In this document: positions 55,184-64,000 of the stretch, piece after piece
Numbering within the stretch: position 1 is the stretch's first letter
How the letters are laid out: every line of letters starts with the position of its first letter
NCBI GenBank assembly: GCA_965279165.1
Contig: OZ257140.1
Coordinates: forward strand, 248,001 to 312,000
Origin: JBAYIE01 sp965279165
GTDB lineage: Bacteria; Bacteroidota; Bacteroidia; UKL13-3
Length of the DNA stretch: 64,000 nt
Direction: 5' to 3'
The notes under the pieces: model-generated
Seen by the model: only the letters and a program-made list of their open reading frames with translations
The model's database searches: none
Told to the model about the DNA's origin: nothing
Translations under genes and position numbers: made by a program

Positions 55184-56482
55184 ATGAAAAAAGCGTTTAC
55201 AATCGGCATTGCACTGGTATGTACTTTTCTGTTTTCGCAAGCCCAAACCTATCATTCGGTAGCCGCATTCTCATACAGCGTCGACAATTTAACCCCAAAA
55301 GTTATTAAAGTAAATCCCAACAAACCCGGAGTAATCTATGTTGGTTCACAAAATGTAAATTTAACCTATAAAGGTTACTTCGATACCTATGATTTTACCA
55401 TACCCGATTCGGTAAAAAGAATGAAACGAATGGGAATTCAAACCGATTCGTTTGGCGTTACCGATTTTGTTTTTCGCGGATCCGATATCTATGCTATTGG
55501 TTCGAAAGGATTACAGATAATTAATGTGGCTAATCCTACCAATCCGGTATTAACCAAAAATATAAAAACATTTAAAGATGGTGCAACAACAAAAACGATT
55601 GGTTATTTTACTGCATCCATACTAGTTGAAGGAAACCGTTTGCATTATGGCGGTTCAAATTACTATTTGATTGATATCAGTGATTTAAACAATCCTACTA
55701 AACTAGCCGAAAGAAGTTATCCCGGTATAAACAGTGGCAGTATCCAACAATTAAGCGCCAATAAGGTATTGGTTGGCGATGGTTACAATGTAAATATTTT
55801 TGATGTAGCCTCACCGCCCACAGTTACCAAAACCACCCTTACCAGTTTATTTGGCGATCCAAGTCAATTGCTTTACGACAAACCAAACAAAATTCTGTAT
55901 ACCGCATCCGGAACTTCCTCTCAAAGCTTTGTTTATTCGGTAGACATGAACACCAACAACCAACTGGATTCATTCAATTATTTGAGGGTACCGGGGTTTG
56001 ATCCGTCGGGACATTATGGATTATGTCTTTTTAAAGATACCTTGTATGTGGGCACTTCACAGGGAATTGCATTATTTGATGTAAGCAATCCTTCAGATTT
56101 ACGGTTTCTAGGGAAGTTAACTACCAATGGCTCTAGTGCGGTTTATGTGGATGATGAATTTCTTATCACAAACAACAACCTGCAATTAAACTTTTACCGA
56201 AGAGGTCCGGCACAAACCACTTCGCTACACGAACAACTTACCTTATCCAACATAGAATTATTTCCCAATCCTGCTTATCAAACGTTAGGGATAAAATTTG
56301 GCACGCCATCACAACCTCAGATTCAAATCATCGACCCCTTAGGTAAAGTGATAACTGAATGGCATGCGAATGCAATTGCTGAACAACATGAAATCGACAT
56401 ATCCGAATTAAAGCCCGGAATTTACATCATTCGCTTGTTTTCTGATGATGAATGGGTTTCGAGAAAATTGAAGATAGAATAA
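55184..56482 (+). CDS. Secreted beta-propeller protein with T9SS C-terminal sorting domain
   Basis: 432 residues. Signal peptide (1-20, SQAQ), a propeller built of LVIVD-like repeats (GLQIINVANPTNPV, YLIDISDLNNPTKLA, GIALFDVSNPSDLR), then a type A sorting domain (about 355-432: IELFPNPAYQTLGI, LKPGIYIIRLF, RKLKIE). The C-terminal domain sends it through the type IX system to the cell surface or medium. Its role there is unknown. Confidence 0.85.
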   Translation: MKKAFTIGIALVCTFLFSQAQTYHSVAAFSYSVDNLTPKVIKVNPNKPGVIYVGSQNVNLTYKGYFDTYDFTIPDSVKRMKRMGIQTDSFGVTDFVFRGSDIYAIGSKGLQIINVANPTNPVLTKNIKTFKDGATTKTIGYFTASILVEGNRLHYGGSNYYLIDISDLNNPTKLAERSYPGINSGSIQQLSANKVLVGDGYNVNIFDVASPPTVTKTTLTSLFGDPSQLLYDKPNKILYTASGTSSQSFVYSVDMNTNNQLDSFNYLRVPGFDPSGHYGLCLFKDTLYVGTSQGIALFDVSNPSDLRFLGKLTTNGSSAVYVDDEFLITNNNLQLNFYRRGPAQTTSLHEQLTLSNIELFPNPAYQTLGIKFGTPSQPQIQIIDPLGKVITEWHANAIAEQHEIDISELKPGIYIIRLFSDDEWVSRKLKIE

Positions 56483-56735
56483 TCGCGCTATGCAAATTCT
56501 TCCTGACTGAGATGATGAAAATGTTAAAGCCATCTTTTTTTAAAAAGAAATCATACATAGGAATAATTAAGCTACCATTAGGTGATTTGCAATTTTGATT
56601 GAGCGAAAAAACGGTTGGATAAAAATCATACGACACTTGCCTTATAAGATGCCGATGGTAGTTTTAACAAAATATACATAGGTATATTTAAAATATCCTG
56701 TTTATTGTTATTTTTACCATGAAACCAAAACCAAG

Positions 56736-59700
56736 TTGAAACGAATTAACCATTTAACCTGTGCCTCAAACCAGTTAATTATTACCTTATGGTGTTTGTT
56801 CATTTCTACGGGATTATCGGCACAAACCGAACGTTATATTTACAAGAGACTTGGCATTGAAAATGGATTATCGCAAGGTGTAATAAACGACATGACACAG
56901 GACCAATATGGTTTTATGTGGATTGCAACCAACGATGGATTAAACAAATATACGGCAGAAGGATTTCGCATATTCAGACCAAAATCAGGCGATAAAAATT
57001 CGTTAAGTGAAAACAATATTAAAAGTATATGGGCTTATCGCGACTCAAGTTTATGGATTGGTACGGCTTCAACCGGTATCAATATTCTTGACCTGAAAAC
57101 AGGTAAAATCAAATACTTAAACACATCCAATTCGGCATTAAGTAACGACAATATCCGATGTATTTCAGAGGACCGTAAACACCGTATTTGGATAGGAACT
57201 TCAGATGGGGTAAACTGTTACGAACCCACGAAAAATAAAATTACGGTATACTATAAATCTTTTTTTAAACGTGCACCAAGAGCCAACTTAATCAACAAAA
57301 TCATTGAAGACTCCATCCGAAATTGCTTTTGGGTGTTTATCGATTTTGATGGGGTTTACTGCCTTAAACCCGGTTCAGGAAAACCCATGGAACGGGTAAT
57401 ATTGGAAGACGATTTATATCCAAATACTATCAATACCGGTATTATCGACCAATACGGAACCGTTTGGGCAGCAACCGGAAACGGGATTTATTACTTAGAA
57501 AAAGGATGCACTTTTTTCAGGCGTATGGAGATATTCAATTCGAAATGGAAGCAATTGGAAACCGGAAGTTTGTTAATTGATGGCGATTTACTGTGGACCA
57601 GCATTTATAATACCGGATTGTGTTACCTTAATATTAAAACCAAACAATTTATTTACCAGCGTGCCTACTCGGTAAACGACCAACTTGTAAATCCCTTATT
57701 GTATAAATGCATGTTTCAGGATGCTTCGGGGATCATTTGGTTGGGAAGCAATGGTGATGGTATCGAACAAGTTGATCCAAAACTCAACTTCCAACTCATT
57801 TATCATGGAGGCAGAGGCAAACATAAAATTTCAAGTATTAGCGTGCGTTGTATTTTAGAAGACCCTGACAACAATGATATACTATGGATTGGTGGATACG
57901 GAGGATTGGATAAATATTCCAAGAAATCGGGTTTACTTAAGAATTATAATTCTCGTAGTTATAATCAATATGGACTGAAGCATGATCCCATTTATACCCT
58001 CTTTCAATTAAACAAAGATACCTTGTTGGTTGGATCAGAAGGCGGTTCTATGTATGTATTCGATCGAAAAAGGGAAAGGTTCAGTCATTTTGAACACGAC
58101 AACAAAAATCCCCTCTCCATTAGTGGGAACTTTGTTTACCATATGCTACGCAACAAGGAAGGGAAATTGCTGGTTGGTACCGATAATGGTTTGGCTAAAC
58201 TCAACCAATCCACTTTTACGTTTAAGCGATATTTGTTTGATAGTACCAGGGTTAACCGCATCAATATCTACAAACTAATTAAGCACAACAACGCAATATT
58301 GTTGTGCACCTCGCGTGGTTTATTTATTGTTAAGGAAGGGGAAGAAAACCCGGAACCTTTAGAAATAATAAATTTCAAAGCCAGAAAGTACATTTTTTAT
58401 AATGCTTGTATCCGAGATAGCATTATTTGGATTGCAACAGATGGGTATGGTTTATTAAAATGCAGTTTAATAAAGCAGGGCAACACCAATAAAGTAACAT
58501 TGTTGAAAGAGTTTAATGAAGACAATGGTTTAACCAATAATGTTGTTTATGGATTGGTTCAAACATCCGGTAAAGATCTTTGGGTAAGTACCAATAAAGG
58601 ATTAATTAAAATCAACGAACAAACAGAGCGAATCCGGCATTTTGTAAGCTCCGATGGTTTACAAAGCAATGAGTTTAACAAAGGAGCAGATTATACCACA
58701 CGGGATGGAACGGTTTATTTTGGGGGTATTCATGGCATTACTTTTTTTAATCCCAAAAAAATCCATTTAAACACCCAAATCCCACAAGTTTCGTTTACCC
58801 AAGTTAGCGTAATGGGTGTGGAAGTTGCGGATGGATTTCAGTTAAACAACAACAAAACAATCACTTTAAATTATGACGACAACCTAATTTCGGTGCATTT
58901 TACCGCTACCGACTACCATGCCATTGAAAAAAATAATTATGGTTTTGTTCTATATGGATTGAACGATAAGTACCGTTTTATCGGGAGCCAGAATTCGATT
59001 ACCTTTACCAAACTCGACCCAGGTAAATATACCTTGAAAGTTATTGCTGCTAACAATGATGGATACTGGAATTTAAAAGGAAGAGAGATTAATATTGTTA
59101 TCGACCCTCCTTTTTGGCTTACCAACTGGTTTAAGATTGGCGTGCTGGGGTTAGCTGCACTTTCCTTTTTAATGCTTGGTATGAGTCGCGCACAAGGCGC
59201 TCGAAAACGTGCTTTGTTACTGGAAACAGAAGTAAGGGAACGTACCTATCAACTCACTGAGAAAAATATTGAACTGGAACATGCCAGAGAAGTTGCCGAA
59301 AAATCGGTAAAGGCCAAAGCCGATTTTCTGGCCATGATGAGCCATGAAATTAGAACTCCAATGAATGGTGTAATTGGAATGGTGAGTCTGCTACAAGGTA
59401 CCGTTTTAAATGAGGAGCAACGTAATTACTTGGATACAATTCGCTTTTCTTCTGATAACCTGTTACAAGTTATCAACGATATACTCGACTTCTCCAAGAT
59501 AGATTCGGGAAAATTCGAATTGAATATTCAACTTATTTCCTTACACGACTTGCTGGAAAATATCGTTGATTTATTTAGTAGCCTGGCTAATGAGAAAGGG
59601 ATTTTACTTGGCATGATAATCGATAAAACCGTTCCATCAAAAGTATGGTGTGATGAAATGCGTGTTGGTCAAATTATTAGCAACCTCATAAACAATGCCA

Positions 59701-60818
59701 TCAAATTTACCAACGAAGGTTTTGTTTTGGTACGTGTAAATACAGGTGAATTGCAGGACGCCAAACAAACCGTAATTATTTCGATTCAGGATACCGGAAC
59801 TGGCATTATGCCGGAAAGACAAGAACATATATTTGACGAATTTATCCAGGCTGATATTTCAATCACCCGCGAATTTGGCGGTACCGGATTAGGTTTAAGT
59901 ATTGTTCGATTGTTAACCAAGCATATTGGAGGCAGTATCCACTTTGAAAGTGAATATGGCAGAGGTTCTACTTTTTCTCTAACCCTTCCATTCAAAATAG
60001 ATGATGATTTAAACCAATCTGCCCTTACGTTGCCTCCATTTGTTGTTGCTTTGCACCATACCGACGATATCTTACAATTGGTATTATCCACTTATATCCG
60101 AAATTTTGGGGGTACCATAAGTAGCAATGAAAGCTTTTCCGGAAATGAAATTCATATTTTAAATTCGCCGGGGTCGACCAGAAAAGGGGAAGAATTGTTG
60201 CGAAATATCCGCAAACAGGTTCCACGTGCTCAGGTTTTGGTTTTGGTAAATAAGCAAGAACAAAGTGGATGGACATACCAACGGAATGTTTCCGTATTAA
60301 AAAAACCGGTTAAGCTGGCTACATTGTTTCAAAACCTGGAACAATTAATTAGTGGAAAACCTATTGTTAAAGAATCAACCATTTTAAATATACCGATAGT
60401 TGCCAAACATCCCGATTCGCAATTAAGGATACTCGTTGCAGAGGACAATGAAGTAAACTATATCGTAATTTCTAAAATGATAGAACGATGTGGATTTAAA
60501 GCAGATTATGCAGTGAACGGAAATATGGTACTCGAGAAAGTGAAGGAAAATGAATATGATCTCATCTTAATGGATATTCAGATGCCACAAATGGATGGGG
60601 TTACAGCCACCAAAAAAATCAAAGAGATTACCCCTGCTTCTAAAACACCAAAAATAATCGCACTTACAGCCAGTGTGGTTGAAGACCAGGTAACAGAATA
60701 TTATAAAGCAGGGATGGTGGATGTTATTGCCAAGCCGGTTTCTCTTAACGAATTGTCAAGAAAATTGCATTATTGGGCAAGAAAAATTTATGGAACCGAT
60801 AAGGAATCCGGTGATTAA
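56736..60818 (+). CDS. Hybrid two-component sensor kinase with periplasmic propeller
   Basis: 1360 residues from a TTG start, the only one compatible with the signal peptide (1-29, LSAQ). Periplasmic propeller repeats (about 30-690), Y_Y_Y domain (about 700-780), TM (about 788-808), coiled coil, HisKA with H870 (MMSHEIRTPMNG), HATPase (FGGTGLGLSIV), a degenerate receiver (about 1105-1215) with no clear acceptor Asp, and a true C-terminal receiver with D1280 in LILMDIQMPQMDG. It lacks the AraC output domain of classical HTCS proteins, so it needs a separate partner. Ligand unknown. Confidence 0.9.
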   Translation: MKRINHLTCASNQLIITLWCLFISTGLSAQTERYIYKRLGIENGLSQGVINDMTQDQYGFMWIATNDGLNKYTAEGFRIFRPKSGDKNSLSENNIKSIWAYRDSSLWIGTASTGINILDLKTGKIKYLNTSNSALSNDNIRCISEDRKHRIWIGTSDGVNCYEPTKNKITVYYKSFFKRAPRANLINKIIEDSIRNCFWVFIDFDGVYCLKPGSGKPMERVILEDDLYPNTINTGIIDQYGTVWAATGNGIYYLEKGCTFFRRMEIFNSKWKQLETGSLLIDGDLLWTSIYNTGLCYLNIKTKQFIYQRAYSVNDQLVNPLLYKCMFQDASGIIWLGSNGDGIEQVDPKLNFQLIYHGGRGKHKISSISVRCILEDPDNNDILWIGGYGGLDKYSKKSGLLKNYNSRSYNQYGLKHDPIYTLFQLNKDTLLVGSEGGSMYVFDRKRERFSHFEHDNKNPLSISGNFVYHMLRNKEGKLLVGTDNGLAKLNQSTFTFKRYLFDSTRVNRINIYKLIKHNNAILLCTSRGLFIVKEGEENPEPLEIINFKARKYIFYNACIRDSIIWIATDGYGLLKCSLIKQGNTNKVTLLKEFNEDNGLTNNVVYGLVQTSGKDLWVSTNKGLIKINEQTERIRHFVSSDGLQSNEFNKGADYTTRDGTVYFGGIHGITFFNPKKIHLNTQIPQVSFTQVSVMGVEVADGFQLNNNKTITLNYDDNLISVHFTATDYHAIEKNNYGFVLYGLNDKYRFIGSQNSITFTKLDPGKYTLKVIAANNDGYWNLKGREINIVIDPPFWLTNWFKIGVLGLAALSFLMLGMSRAQGARKRALLLETEVRERTYQLTEKNIELEHAREVAEKSVKAKADFLAMMSHEIRTPMNGVIGMVSLLQGTVLNEEQRNYLDTIRFSSDNLLQVINDILDFSKIDSGKFELNIQLISLHDLLENIVDLFSSLANEKGILLGMIIDKTVPSKVWCDEMRVGQIISNLINNAIKFTNEGFVLVRVNTGELQDAKQTVIISIQDTGTGIMPERQEHIFDEFIQADISITREFGGTGLGLSIVRLLTKHIGGSIHFESEYGRGSTFSLTLPFKIDDDLNQSALTLPPFVVALHHTDDILQLVLSTYIRNFGGTISSNESFSGNEIHILNSPGSTRKGEELLRNIRKQVPRAQVLVLVNKQEQSGWTYQRNVSVLKKPVKLATLFQNLEQLISGKPIVKESTILNIPIVAKHPDSQLRILVAEDNEVNYIVISKMIERCGFKADYAVNGNMVLEKVKENEYDLILMDIQMPQMDGVTATKKIKEITPASKTPKIIALTASVVEDQVTEYYKAGMVDVIAKPVSLNELSRKLHYWARKIYGTDKESGD

Positions 60819-60844
60819 TAATTCGTAAACTATTTTGTGATTTA

Positions 60845-61438
60845 ATGATAAACCGGATGCAACATCCAATAATTTTAAAAGGGAATCAAGTAACTTTATT
60901 CCCCTTGGAAGCATGTCACTTTGGGGAATTACAATTGTTGGCAAAAGACAATCGTATTTGGGAATTTTTACCCGCTGATTGTAGCAAACCTGAAACATTT
61001 CAAATCAATTTTACAGAAGCCTTGGTTGAAAAGGAAAAAGGAACACAGTATCCATTTGTCATTACCAACAATAAAAATGGCAATCTAATTGGATCCACAC
61101 GGTTCTTGGATATACAAATGCAGCATAAAAAACTCGAAATAGGGTGGACATGGCTACATCCGAACTTTTGGAGAACACCGATAAACTTGGAATGTAAATT
61201 ATTGCTTCTCGCTTTTTGCTTTGATACTTTACAAATGAATCGGGTGCAATTAAAAACCAGTGATACCAATATGCGATCTCGAAAAGCAATTGAAAAACTA
61301 GGCGCAACATTTGAAGGCATACTGCGCAAAGACAGGATCAGAGATAATGGCTCCATTCGAAATTCGGCTTATTATAGCATCTTAGATAATGAATGGATTA
61401 CTATTAAGCAGGATTTGTTAGCCAAACTCAGTTTATAA
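60845..61438 (+). CDS. GNAT family acetyltransferase (RimJ/RimL-like)
   Basis: 197 residues; either Met1 (60845) or Met5 (60857) may be the start. LEIGWTWLHPNFWRT, a conserved LLLAFCFDTLQMNRVQLKT and NMRSRKAIEKLGATFEGILRKD are typical of Acetyltransf_3 proteins related to RimJ/RimL. Substrate unknown. It lies 26 bases after the sensor kinase. Confidence 0.88.
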   Translation: MINRMQHPIILKGNQVTLFPLEACHFGELQLLAKDNRIWEFLPADCSKPETFQINFTEALVEKEKGTQYPFVITNNKNGNLIGSTRFLDIQMQHKKLEIGWTWLHPNFWRTPINLECKLLLLAFCFDTLQMNRVQLKTSDTNMRSRKAIEKLGATFEGILRKDRIRDNGSIRNSAYYSILDNEWITIKQDLLAKLSL

Positions 61439-61598
61439 AATAACCCTCATCATCTACCCTTTCATCCAAATCAAATTACAAAGTATTGATATTCAATACC
61501 AAATCTAACCACACATAAAATAATTCAAAATAAATTTTGAGAAACCATTCGGTTGCATATACATTTGCAACCGATTAGTTTCCTATTTAGTCAAGTAT

Positions 61599-61919
61599 AT
61601 GAGAAGAGATGTATTTCAAGCCATAGCAGACCCCACCAGAAGAGCTATTATTTTATTGATAGCTTCACAGATGATGACTCCTAATGCCATAGCCGGGCAT
61701 TTTGACACTTCCCGACAAGCAATTTCGAAACATTTAAAAATTTTATCCGAATGTGAATTATTAAAACAAGAACAATCGGGAAGAGAAATTTACTACAAAT
61801 TAAATGGCAACAAAATGAAAGAAATAGATAAATGGCTTGAACAATTTAGAAAAATATGGGAAACCCGATTTAACCAATTAGATCATGTTTTGGCAAACCT
61901 TAAAAACAAAAAAAAATGA
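61599..61919 (+). CDS. ArsR-family winged-helix repressor
   Basis: 106 residues: RRDVFQAIADPTRRAIILL, the recognition helix text TSRQAISKHLKILSECELL and the wing GREIYYKLNG. No metal-binding cysteines are seen, so it is the SRPBCC-associated type rather than a metal sensor. Its last four bases overlap the next start (ATGA), indicating coupled translation with the SRPBCC gene. Confidence 0.92.
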   Translation: MRRDVFQAIADPTRRAIILLIASQMMTPNAIAGHFDTSRQAISKHLKILSECELLKQEQSGREIYYKLNGNKMKEIDKWLEQFRKIWETRFNQLDHVLANLKNKKK

Positions 61920-62419
61920 ACCCTACCCTACTATTTGAATTTATCGTAAACAAAGAAAACAACACCATCCATGTTAAAAGGCAATTTGATGCCGAAATTA
62001 AACTAGTATGGGAAGCTTGGACAAATCCCAAACTGCTAGACCAATGGTGGGCTCCAAAACCTTACCAAACAAAAACCAAATCCATGCGCTTTGAAGAAGG
62101 TGGAACCTGGTTATATGCTATGGTTGGTCCGGATAATGATACCCATTGGTGTAAGGCCGACTATCAGAAAATAAATCCTTTGCAATACTTTACCGCATTG
62201 GATGCATTTTGCGATGCAAATGGCACCAAAAATTCCGAGTTCCCCAGATCACTTTGGTCAAATACTTTTAAAGAAATAAACGAAATTACCACAGTGGATA
62301 TAACCATAAGTTATTCGAGTTTAGATGATCTTGAAAAGGTAGTTTCCTTAGGGTTTAAAGAAGGTTTTAGCATGGCAATGGATAACCTGGATAAATTTTT
62401 TATGAGATATAAGTTATGA
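61916..62419 (+). CDS. SRPBCC (AHSA1-like) protein coupled to ArsR
   Basis: 167 residues. VKRQFDAEIKLVWEAWTNPKLLDQWWAP, given here by its ends, and KSMRFEEGGTWLYAMVGP are typical of Aha1-like START-fold proteins. The ArsR/SRPBCC pair is a common regulatory couple. Closely related to the product of 63305. Ligand unknown. Confidence 0.9.
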   Translation: MNPTLLFEFIVNKENNTIHVKRQFDAEIKLVWEAWTNPKLLDQWWAPKPYQTKTKSMRFEEGGTWLYAMVGPDNDTHWCKADYQKINPLQYFTALDAFCDANGTKNSEFPRSLWSNTFKEINEITTVDITISYSSLDDLEKVVSLGFKEGFSMAMDNLDKFFMRYKL

Positions 62420-62502
62420 GATATGAGTTATAAGATATGAGTTATGAGTTATGAATGATGAATTATGGATGATTGGATGTTGATGAGCGTTACGCGAATC
62501 AA

Positions 62503-62551
62503 TCCCGCAAGATAAAAACAAGGAGGCACGACGTAGTTTTTACATGCGGGA
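62503..62551. repeat. 49-base palindromic dispersed repeat, copy C
   Basis: Same arms as copies A and B. Upstream, GATTGGATGTTGATGAGCG is shared with copy B, and a palindrome-less version of that leader recurs at about 63210-63235. Confidence 0.85.
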
Positions 62552-62624
62552 ATGAATGATGAATATCAACAATGCATTTGAGTAGATTTAAGATTATTGC
62601 TTTTGAGAATACTAACGCCAATGA

Positions 62625-62706
62625 TTGTCGAAGGCGAGTGCCTGAGCTTGTCGAAGGCTGGTGCCTGAGTTTGTCGAAGGCGTGTGACTGAGCTTGTCGA
62701 AGGCGG
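62625..62706. repeat. 23-base tandem repeat (TTGTCGAAGGC...GCCTGAGC)
   Basis: About 3.6 copies of TTGTCGAAGGCNNGTGCCTGAGC, in the gap 62420-62801. GCCTGTCGAAC-like words also occur at about 17570. Such TGTCGAA words recur widely in bacterial intergenic DNA. Confidence 0.8.
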
Positions 62707-62801
62707 GATCATTAAGCAATAACTAGGATTTAAGCCATGATAATTTAACCGGCTCCCCGTACTAAAGCTCTAAAATATCCAGCACTAAAACAGTTAAAAA
62801 A

Positions 62802-63179
62802 ATGATACATATGAAAAAAACAAAAATTATCTACTGGACATCAACTATTCTATTCGCGGGATTAATGATCTTTTCTGCCATCCCCGACATTGCTGTTACC
62901 GAAGAAGCCAAACAATTTATCATGCAATTAGGTTATCCGGTATATTTTATGCCCTTAATTGGAGTTGCCAAACTACTTGGCTGCCTTGCCATACTTACCC
63001 CGGGATTTAAAAGAATAAAAGAATGGGCTTATGCCGGATTGTTTTTCGATTTAATCGGTGCCGTTTATTCGGTCATCATGAAATTCGGTATTGATCCTTC
63101 CATGTTGTTCTTCGTATTTATTTTGGCATTAGGGACTACTTCATACGTGTTTCATCGGAAGATGAATGATGAATTATGA
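62802..63179 (+). CDS. DoxX family membrane protein
   Basis: 125 residues with four membrane segments. IYWTSTILFAGLMIFSAIPD, YFMPLIGVAKLLGCLAILTPG and KEWAYAGLFFDLIGAVY are DoxX-like. The start may be 62802 or the ATG at 62811. It sits between two SRPBCC genes, a common neighbourhood. Function is uncertain (a quinone- or thiol-linked membrane role has been proposed for the family). Confidence 0.85.
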   Translation: MIHMKKTKIIYWTSTILFAGLMIFSAIPDIAVTEEAKQFIMQLGYPVYFMPLIGVAKLLGCLAILTPGFKRIKEWAYAGLFFDLIGAVYSVIMKFGIDPSMLFFVFILALGTTSYVFHRKMNDEL

Positions 63180-63304
63180 ATGATGAATTATGAATGATGA
63201 ATGTTGAATGATTGGATGTTGATGAGCATTATGCGAATCAACATGATATTTGGCATCCGAAAACAGGAAGGACTTAAACACTTAGTACTAAAACACTATA
63301 AAAC

Positions 63305-63814
63305 ATGAACAAAAATTTACAATTTGATTTTTCGGTTGATCGTAAAAATAATTCGATTACCGTAAAACGAGAATTTGCTGCTGCGCTTTCTCTGGTATGG
63401 GATGCCTATACCAAGTCCGAAATACTCGACCAATGGTGGGCACCAAATCCGTGGAAATCCAGAACAAAATCCATGGATTTTAAAGAAGGAGGTACTTGGT
63501 TATATGCAATGGTTGGTCCGCAAGGAGAAGAACATTGGGCACGCGCCGATTTCAAATCCATCGTGCATCAAAAAAGTTATACCGGTTTGGATGCATTTTC
63601 GGATTCGGACGGGAACATCAATAAGCAAATGCCGCAATCAGAATGGGAAGTAACTTTTACCAACAAAGGCAATATCACCTTGGTTGAGTTCCAGATTTCC
63701 TATGGCGATTTAGCCCAGCTGGAAGCCACTATTGAAATGGGCTTCAAAGAAGGATTGTCGAAAGCAATGGAAGGCTTGGATGAATTATTGTTGCGGACCC
63801 AAAACGGTAATTAG
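63305..63814 (+). CDS. SRPBCC (AHSA1-like) protein, second copy
   Basis: 169 residues. It aligns along its whole length with the product of 61916 (shared DQWWAPNPW/DQWWAPKPY, EGGTWLYAMVGP, MGFKEGLSKAM). An older tandem duplicate, probably with a similar unknown ligand; no ArsR partner of its own. Confidence 0.88.
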   Translation: MNKNLQFDFSVDRKNNSITVKREFAAALSLVWDAYTKSEILDQWWAPNPWKSRTKSMDFKEGGTWLYAMVGPQGEEHWARADFKSIVHQKSYTGLDAFSDSDGNINKQMPQSEWEVTFTNKGNITLVEFQISYGDLAQLEATIEMGFKEGLSKAMEGLDELLLRTQNGN

Positions 63815-63902
63815 GATGTGATTCGTCGTATCCATACCTGATGAAATTCATGTTGGGGATTACCAATTGGTAATTAATATTGTTTGTACTTATATTTCGT
63901 AC

Positions 63903-64000
63903 ATGAATCGCAACTTTCCGAGAATAGTCATTTACTTCTATTTTTGTTTTTGCAGCAATTTATTTGCTCAGGAATCCAGACCGATACTACGCGATACCTT
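63903..64000 (+). CDS. N-terminus of an exported protein, running off the window
   Basis: 32 codons are visible: a signal peptide (about 1-23, ending FAQ) followed by ESRPILRDT. The rest lies outside the window. No family can be assigned. Confidence 0.55.
   Translation, partial: MNRNFPRIVIYFYFCFCSNLFAQESRPILRDT

Overview
The window is AT-rich bacterial chromosome from a member of the Bacteroidota. The evidence is a PorE-like OmpA protein, a C-terminal type IX secretion sorting domain, a SusC/HmuR-type TonB receptor, the ftsX-DUF3098-uppP-truB gene order, a two-component sensor with a periplasmic propeller and Y_Y_Y domain, TAnnTTTG-like promoter elements and a general lack of Shine-Dalgarno sequences. 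No rRNA, tRNA, CRISPR array or transposase was seen.

Layout. 1-31 kb is mostly ordinary chromosome: a DUF1223 protein, a two-domain M16 peptidase, a PorE-like protein, Lon, truB/uppP/ftsX, an HtrA protease, dapF, a SNF2 helicase, a sigma54-type response regulator, a Sua5/TsaC-type enzyme, a Rid protein with MutS2, and an enolase-superfamily epimerase. Three long gene-free blocks (16.8-17.7, 20.8-22.1 and 25.4-26.3 kb) are made of tandem and higher-order direct repeats built on one shared motif. 42-64 kb holds many small single-domain accessory enzymes (VOC, RibD_C/DHFR-like, DUF1801, DUF1905, DUF2200, SRPBCC, GNAT, DinB), a di-heme peroxidase, a TonB receptor, a T9SS cargo protein and a large hybrid sensor kinase.

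The notable part is 31.3-41.4 kb. A tyrosine recombinase (31273-32448) is followed, 82 bases after its stop codon, by thirteen same-strand gene modules. Each module ends in a 130-150 base imperfect palindrome with all the features of an integron attC site: a TAAC...AACGTT frame, long paired arms, one or two unpaired bases on one arm, and a variable central part. In the ten proximal modules the first 9-10 bases of the module are the exact reverse complement of the first bases of its own palindrome. That pattern is expected if each module circularises by recombination within G^TT, so I read the region as a chromosomal integron-like cassette array. The recombinase, however, has Xer-like spacing between its catalytic residues. 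It lacks room for the extra segment found in IntI integrases and carries an added N-terminal domain of about 110 residues.

Modules next to the recombinase have perfect cores and the three most distal ones are decayed, as expected if new cassettes enter at the recombinase end. Two neighbouring cassettes are identical 510-base copies. Most cassettes encode membrane, exported or lipoprotein products. Cassette 12 encodes a subclass B1 metallo-beta-lactamase with all zinc ligands present, but the expected start-codon position reads ATT. A solitary attC-like hairpin lies at 148-280, more than 30 kb from the array.
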